64,000 nucleotides of DNA, taken from Ktedonobacteria bacterium. Lineage in GTDB: Bacteria; Chloroflexota; Ktedonobacteria; Ktedonobacterales; JACDGC01. The position numbers were made by a program, and so were the translations under genes. The notes beneath the pieces are model-generated. The model saw only the letters and a program-made list of their open reading frames with translations. It did no database searches and was not told the DNA's origin. The number at the start of each line of letters is the position of its first letter. The stretch's first letter is position 1. Positions 59,491 through 64,000 of this stretch are shown here, one piece after another. The stretch is from positions 1 through 64,000 of the forward strand of contig DAIDHM010000033.1 of the NCBI GenBank assembly GCA_027459705.1, written 5' to 3'.

Positions 59491-59865
59491 TCAGGCGACT
59501 GCCAGGGTCGCGGATGGCGTGAAGGCGGTAATCGGCGGTGACCAGAGCACAGGTGACTCGGGCATGGTAGCGAGCTCACATTCCCAGTGGAAGCGTGTCT
59601 CTGCCTCCACCGCCGCCAGCCACATGGCTCCGTCGCGCGCGATGAGCCATTCGCGCAACTCTTCCAGGAGATCCACCACCGCGCGGTACGCGAAGAGCAC
59701 ATAGCGGCCCTCGTGGCTGAGTGTGGTTGGTCGCCCATTGGGTAGAAAAAGCCAGAGCGCGCTACATTCCGGCAAAGCCGGATAGGCCGACTCCAGGATC
59801 CAGCGCTGCCGCAACGCCACGGCATAGCGATCTAAAACGGTAGAGCGTTCTATGACCTGTCCCAC
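59491..59865 (-). CDS. Small hypothetical protein
   Basis: A 124-residue protein with a helical central part (GRYVLFAYRAVVDLLEELREWLIARDGAMWLAAVEAETRFHWECEL). GTG 59865 has GAGGGG at suitable spacing. No family is recognised; two other ORFs overlap it in frames without a site. It lies upstream of rnpB, same strand. Confidence 0.55.
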   Translation of the reverse strand: MGQVIERSTVLDRYAVALRQRWILESAYPALPECSALWLFLPNGRPTTLSHEGRYVLFAYRAVVDLLEELREWLIARDGAMWLAAVEAETRFHWECELATMPESPVLWSPPITAFTPSATLAVA

Positions 59866-60069
59866 AATAGCATTCCCCTCTCATCGCTCTCTCTCAGCAT
59901 AGTCGGGTGGCCAAATGCGCCGCCACCAGACAATTATAGAACAAATATTCTTATTCAGCAAGAGTCCAGGATGCCTGGGTCAACATCAGCGGTGGAGATA
60001 TGGTATATACATGAAATATCTCAACATATAGACGGTTATAAAGAGAATAAAAAATTCTATTTACGAATC

Positions 60070-60099
60070 TTGACACATATCGCCGTGATTATATATAAT
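60070..60099 (+). promoter_or_regulatory. Near-consensus sigma-70 promoter of secreted peptide gene
   Basis: TTGACA, an 18-nt spacer, TATAAT: both hexamers are perfect. It lies in an AT-rich stretch (59930-60150) that has no gene. The transcript should start near 60106, leaving about 360 nt before the peptide start codon. Confidence 0.8.
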
Positions 60100-60105
60100 A
60101 ATAAA

Positions 60106-60463
60106 GTGATAGATTAGTTGTGATATTAAAATCACGTGTGTCGTAAATCATCTATCATACGGTGAGGCGCGTGCACCCTGGAGCAATTCGCGCGGAATAG
60201 GAGCAAACAAACCCGTCATTGGGAGTGCGTGGGAGGAGCAGCTGAGAGATCGCGGCGCAGACTCGTCGCTCAACGCCCAATGACAACCATGCCTAAACAG
60301 ACGAGTTGCCTGATCCCCGCCAAGGTAGCAGACAACTCGCATCCCAGTACCCCGCTATGGCAACCCTACCGGTATGCCTGAGGCACATGTGTCCTCAGCA
60401 TACCACAGACCCTGAGGCCGGACCATTCCGGCATGGGTCACCTGTTGAGGAGAGGAACCGATC
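60106..60463 (+). promoter_or_regulatory. Structured 5' leader or ncRNA of unknown type
   Basis: Four stem-loops follow each other: GTCATTGGG/CCCAATGAC (60215-60284), CGAGTTG/CAACTCG (60302-60339), a 12-bp GGTATGC-TGAGG/CCTCA-GCATACC stem (60371-60404) and GCCGG/CCGGC (60417-60432). No riboswitch class I know fits. The third stem has no U-run, so it is not a plain terminator. It may control the peptide gene post-transcriptionally or be an RNA in its own right. Confidence 0.55.
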
Positions 60464-60655
60464 ATGAGCACTATCAAGCGTCACATCCGCAGCGTCTGCG
60501 CGACATTGGTGTTGGTCCCTGCTTTTGCCGCCGCGATCTTCACGACAACCGTCGCTCATGCACCTGTAGCGAGCATTCCATCGTCGCATGTCCAACAAGC
60601 AAGCTGCGGTGGTCTGAATCTTCCCGTATGTGGAGTCACCGTCCCCCACAACTAA
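60464..60655 (+). CDS. Small secreted two-cysteine peptide
   Basis: A 63-residue precursor. A basic start and hydrophobic stretch (TLVLVPAFAAAIFTTTVAHA) form a signal peptide with a likely cut after AHA (about residue 33). The mature peptide is about 30 residues, ends SCGGLNLPVCGVTVPHN, and has Cys48 and Cys56 that could form one disulfide loop. GAGGAGAGG lies at ideal distance from the ATG. The strong promoter, long leader and own terminator mark it as an important independently controlled product: signal, antimicrobial or structural peptide. No modification enzyme is adjacent. Function unknown. Confidence 0.65.
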   Translation: MSTIKRHIRSVCATLVLVPAFAAAIFTTTVAHAPVASIPSSHVQQASCGGLNLPVCGVTVPHN

Positions 60656-60699
60656 CCGCACAAGGCTCTTGCTACTCGCTTGACGGTCATGCTATGCTG

Positions 60700-60737
60700 A
60701 GGCCACCGGTTATCGAATGGTGATAGCGGTGGCCTTA
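60700..60737 (+). terminator. Terminator after secreted peptide gene
   Basis: AGGCCACCG pairs with CGGTGGCCT, with a further TATC/GATA pair inside the loop, ending near TTAGG. Confidence 0.6.
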
Positions 60738-60764
60738 GGTGACGTGTTCGTACAGGAGCGTCAA

Positions 60765-62042
60765 ATGGTAGAATGGGCCTTTAGAGGATTTCCCGAAGAT
60801 CGCGATCCGCTGGTTCACTGTTCCCTTCATGCAATGATGGAGGGTTGGATCCAGCAATCGACCGAAGTGCAACCCATCGGCGGAATTGCTCTTCGCATTG
60901 CCATCAACCCACATACCAGGCGAGCGCGATTTCGCGCCTGGTATCTTGCTGGCAAGCTGTATGCGAAACGCCAGAAATGGCTTAACGCACAATCAGCATA
61001 TCAACGAGCATTCGACTGTCTGGATATGAGCGATCGCATCGCGACCCTGCATGTGCTGCGTGGATTAGGCCAGGCCGCTCTCAATCAAGGTGATTATTCA
61101 TTGGCCGTGAGTTGTTATCGGCAAATGATCACCATTTGGGAGGATGCCTCTGTGGATCTCCACAGTGCTTACCTTGGGAATGACGCCAGCGTGCATCTGA
61201 CCCATCTCTATGTCCTCCTCGCCCAGTCCGAGTTGTTGCGCGGCAACCTCGACGACGCCCACACGCTCTTCGATCGCCACGCGATGCCCATGATCCTCGG
61301 CTATCTGGAAAATCCTGCTACTCCACTCACGCTCCCCACGCAAGATGCCAACGAGAGCTTATGGCGCCACCAAGCCACTCATGTCATCTGGCTTGGTGCC
61401 ATGATCCTGCTGTGGCGATGTAAGACTGTCAGTAGCCCGGAGGAGTATTTTGCGAGCCTGAGTTATGCGGACGAATTGCTGCAGGACTTTCTCTCGCGCT
61501 GCGAACAGATGCCAGAAATTCAGTCGGCATTGCCGAATTTGTTTGCCGTGCAAGCCGACTTGCAACTCGCGCAAATTCATCATCGCGGCCGCGAAATGCA
61601 AGTATATCTCTGCTTAACAGCCGAGGATCTATTGCGCAAATATGGTCTGCCGCAATATGACCCTCGTACTCCATTGGATGAGCGGGCGAATGCTCTCGTT
61701 TTGCAGTGTACGCTCCACACGCTCAGGTTGACCGAGCATGTGATTCATGACACCCTCAACCAGAACGCGGATCTGATCAACAATGAAATTGACACAACCC
61801 GGCAGATCGCGCAACGCGAAGCCGAACGGACAGGCGAAAAGGAATTCGTTCTGATCGCCGGTCGCTGTGAGTGGTTGCTTGGCAATGTCGCTCATGAACA
61901 GGTCTCGCTCGATCCTGAACAATACGCCATCGCCGCTACCCACTACACGCGAGCACTGGAACTCGTCAAACAGGATACCCTGCTCCCTAATCTCCTGGAA
62001 CAAAGCATCCGCGTTGACGTGCAACGTTTACAGAGAATTTAG
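60765..62042 (+). CDS. TPR-type helical-repeat protein
   Basis: A 425-residue cytosolic protein made largely of helical pairs with TPR character: ARFRAWYLAGKLYAKRQKWLNAQSAYQRAFDCLD, IATLHVLRGLGQAALNQGDYSLAVSCYRQMITIWEDA, HLYVLLAQSELLRGNLDDAHTLFD, EQYAIAATHYTRALELVKQD. Such a layout is close to Rap-, PlcR- and MalT-type sensor domains, but no DNA-binding HTH or phosphatase motif is seen. The start was moved to ATG 60765, with AGGAG ~7 nt upstream. It follows the secreted peptide gene and its terminator. A peptide-sensing role is only a hypothesis. Confidence 0.75.
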   Translation: MVEWAFRGFPEDRDPLVHCSLHAMMEGWIQQSTEVQPIGGIALRIAINPHTRRARFRAWYLAGKLYAKRQKWLNAQSAYQRAFDCLDMSDRIATLHVLRGLGQAALNQGDYSLAVSCYRQMITIWEDASVDLHSAYLGNDASVHLTHLYVLLAQSELLRGNLDDAHTLFDRHAMPMILGYLENPATPLTLPTQDANESLWRHQATHVIWLGAMILLWRCKTVSSPEEYFASLSYADELLQDFLSRCEQMPEIQSALPNLFAVQADLQLAQIHHRGREMQVYLCLTAEDLLRKYGLPQYDPRTPLDERANALVLQCTLHTLRLTEHVIHDTLNQNADLINNEIDTTRQIAQREAERTGEKEFVLIAGRCEWLLGNVAHEQVSLDPEQYAIAATHYTRALELVKQDTLLPNLLEQSIRVDVQRLQRI

Positions 62043-62107
62043 CGCTGTACCCGTCTGGATCTGGTACGTGAAGACGGGAATTGCTGAGTCAGTATGGTGA
62101 GAGACCC

Positions 62108-62152
62108 TGCCCCGAAGTTTGGCATCCAGCACGCCATGCTTCGGGGCATTTT
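62108..62152 (+). terminator. Intrinsic terminator after TPR gene
   Basis: TGCCCCGAAG pairs with CTTCGGGGCA and is followed by TTTT on the plus strand. It lies between convergent TPR genes. Confidence 0.75.
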
Positions 62153-62213
62153 AGGATAGGATGGGTGCGTCCTGATTGCGAACTATGGCAACAGAGACGT
62201 ACCATCCCAAATG

Positions 62214-64000
62214 TCAATCATCAATGGGAGATCCCAACGCAATAGACGGCAACTCGAAAGTTGCTCCTTCCTGTTGCTGGAATTGTTGCAGCCAGGCAAC
62301 TGTCTCTGCTGGATTATTTGTCATAGCGATAAGTTGATCGAGAGCACCGCCCAATTCTTCAGCAAAAGGGCGATCTTTTGCATAATAACACTGGATAACT
62401 TCTGCCAATTCTTGTTTTTCCCAGAGTTCATCCGCTTTAACCTCGATCAATACCTCGTCATCGCGGATCTCGATCGCGAAAGGCACCTCAAAATCCGCGG
62501 AGCGGAGAACATATGCGGTTGGATTATCTCGCGAGATCGCCAGCGCTGTCTTGACCCTGTCTTGCACACTGGGTCGCGTTGGATCATATTTCAGCCCATC
62601 CATGACATTCGTTTTGCAGAATACATGTTGATAGACCTGCGGTTCTTGTTGCTCCGCGCACTGAGTAATTTCCTGGAGGCGATGATAACGCCGCATCTGA
62701 TTGTCAGCCATTTTCGGTAAATAACCAGATGGCATCATTTCGGACAATGCGGATGAAAGTTCATTCTGTATGAGAATTCGCGAACCGGGCTGGTCTTCGA
62801 CGCGTATCACGCATTCGAGCCACTGAGGACCCTGATGAGAGCTTTCAATTACCTGCACTGTGCTCTTTTCGACACTGTGACGTAGTAGCTTAAGTATGGC
62901 ATACACATGCGATTTCCATAGTTCTTCGCGTACAGTAATTTGTAATGGACTAATTTGTGGTGATTTTTTCATCGGATCGGACAAGCACTGTATGCTTGCG
63001 AGCACACGAGCTTCTTCCTGCTGCGGGCGTTGGGCAAATTCAACAGGCGAAAATTTTTTGAGGGCATCTAGTTCCAGCATGAAGTATCGCAAAGCTAGCC
63101 CGTGCTTACCCTGATCCCAGGACCACGCTGCCCAGAGGTCGTATATCGTCGGAATGTGTCGGCTATTCTTGAGCAGCTTTTCATACCTGAGTGCCCTACC
63201 TAAAGTAGAATATATTTCAGTATTTATCTTTTCAAAGTCATTGGTAAAAGCTGCTTGCAAGCGTTTGATTGCCGCAAGACCAACCAATGTCCTGTCTACA
63301 TACAACTGATCCTGTGCATGTTCCATAACGATGAGCGCTTCGCTATAGAGTTGAGTGACTGTTTCAAGTTGGATATGCTGACGCTGGTTATACTCTTGCA
63401 CGACATGGACAATACCTTCTCGTCGTGCATTGACATCATTCGTCTCAGCAACCAGCGGTGTTGCGAGGTGGGCCTCATATCCCTGTCGATAGTCATCTGC
63501 GAGATAGATCTTATTGCGCGCCAAACGATACTGATTGTCTAATTCTTGCCACTGTTCTTGCGCGTTCATGCGTAATTCGATCGCTTCATCATAACATTGC
63601 GATTCGGTTAAGGCCCAGGCACGAATCTCTTGTAAGCGGAGGCGCTCAATTGCCAACGAAGGATCTCCGAGTTTTTGTTCAGCAAGGTCACAATAGCGCA
63701 AAGCTTCATCTGGTAGCTCTTGCAAAAGACAAATAACCGCGAGAAACCTATGTGTTCGAGCGAAACTGACATTCCAGAGTAGATTCTCTTCACGTTGCTC
63801 GACTGAGATTTGTTCAAGAATCTCTAAAATCTGGGAAGCGTTATCATTGGCTTCATTATATTTCCCTTCCCGTAAATGCAGCCTACCCTTGAGCCGCCAT
63901 CGCTCAACTACGACGTCGATCGGTGGTTGGTGTTGTGCCAGCTCTTTGCTATCCCAGCAGTCGATAATTGTATCTGCTTCGTTGGCAAGTAATTCCACTT
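62214..64000 (-). CDS. Large TPR-type protein, truncated by window edge
   Basis: At least 594 residues, with the reading frame open to the right edge, so the N terminus is missing (the track's GTG 63998 is probably internal). Helical pairs are frequent in the visible part: RWRLKGRLHLREGKYNEANDNASQILEIL, RTHRFLAVICLLQELPDEALRYCDLAEQKLGD, RLQEIRAWALTESQCYDEAIELRMNAQEQW, DLWAAWSWDQGKHGLALRYFMLELDALK. The last ~200 residues are mixed alpha/beta with an acidic strand region (VPFAIEIRDDEVLIEVKADELWEKQELAEVI). The DNA is AT-richer than the rest of the window. It converges on the preceding TPR gene. Function unknown. Confidence 0.75.
   Translation of the reverse strand, partial: VELLANEADTIIDCWDSKELAQHQPPIDVVVERWRLKGRLHLREGKYNEANDNASQILEILEQISVEQREENLLWNVSFARTHRFLAVICLLQELPDEALRYCDLAEQKLGDPSLAIERLRLQEIRAWALTESQCYDEAIELRMNAQEQWQELDNQYRLARNKIYLADDYRQGYEAHLATPLVAETNDVNARREGIVHVVQEYNQRQHIQLETVTQLYSEALIVMEHAQDQLYVDRTLVGLAAIKRLQAAFTNDFEKINTEIYSTLGRALRYEKLLKNSRHIPTIYDLWAAWSWDQGKHGLALRYFMLELDALKKFSPVEFAQRPQQEEARVLASIQCLSDPMKKSPQISPLQITVREELWKSHVYAILKLLRHSVEKSTVQVIESSHQGPQWLECVIRVEDQPGSRILIQNELSSALSEMMPSGYLPKMADNQMRRYHRLQEITQCAEQQEPQVYQHVFCKTNVMDGLKYDPTRPSVQDRVKTALAISRDNPTAYVLRSADFEVPFAIEIRDDEVLIEVKADELWEKQELAEVIQCYYAKDRPFAEELGGALDQLIAMTNNPAETVAWLQQFQQQEGATFELPSIALGSPIDD

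Noticed and set aside
60106-60463. Known leader RNA (cobalamin, c-di-GMP, SRP-like or tmRNA-like)
   Set aside because: Core sequences of these classes are absent; only generic hairpins are seen.
1-64000. tRNA genes, CRISPR arrays, insertion sequences
   Set aside because: No cloverleaf-like T-loop/acceptor combination, no regularly spaced repeats and no transposase were recognised by eye; a dedicated scan could still find a missed tRNA.

Overview
The window reads as about 64 kb of chromosome from a moderately GC-rich bacterium, most likely Chloroflexota and probably class Ktedonobacteria. This placement is inference: it rests on the many lipoproteins and membrane proteins with Pro/Thr linkers, TIR and SUMF1 signalling proteins, secreted acid peptidases (sedolisin S53 and glutamic G1), and core genes (rplJL, priA, queG, groES, rnpB) spread among unrelated metabolic genes. 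No tRNA, CRISPR array, insertion sequence or phage module was recognised.

Layout. 1-5 kb: 3' part of a SUMF1/FGE-fold protein whose C-terminal tail looks like a diversity-generating retroelement variable region, a tail-anchored receiver-like protein, and a GT4 glycosyltransferase. 4.2-5.5 kb: rplJ-rplL on the minus strand with promoter, leader and attenuator. 5.6-16.2 kb: TPR protein, TldE/PmbA-like protein, membrane-anchored Ig-like protein, multi-PAS histidine kinase, beta-propeller lipoprotein and sedolisin. 16.3-20.3 kb: cytochrome b-like membrane protein, DUF1684 protein, CxxC thioredoxin-fold protein, Crp/Fnr regulator, NrtS-like transporter, TetR regulator. 20.7-30.9 kb: Ycf48/BNR-like propeller, PriA, two paralogous membrane-anchored NTF2-like proteins, QueG, and a TAP-type alpha/beta hydrolase lipoprotein. 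31-42.7 kb: ApbE, a ferredoxin-reductase-like protein with a tandemly duplicated 3' end, FtsK-type translocase, an unrecognised membrane protein, NCS2 permease, SDR, phosphodiester glycosidase. 43-51 kb: WD40 lipoprotein, FAD-linked oxidase, G1 peptidase, TetR-P450, EamA exporter, LacI regulator.

51-55 kb holds the most distinctive module: a tight minus-strand operon of three TIR-domain proteins. Two of them carry a cytosolic TIR, one membrane anchor and an outside PQQ-type beta-propeller. All keep the Glu expected of TIR NADases.

55-64 kb: zinc-finger-like protein, TPR-like protein, a thioredoxin-glutaredoxin fusion with groES, RNase P RNA with its own extended -10 promoter, then a small secreted two-cysteine peptide driven by a near-consensus promoter through a roughly 360-nt hairpin-rich leader, flanked by two large TPR-type proteins.

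The strongest candidates for something undescribed are the variable-region-like tail at 957-1037, the TIR/propeller operon, and the peptide/leader/TPR locus. Starts were moved from the ORF track wherever a Shine-Dalgarno sequence or family length argued for it.
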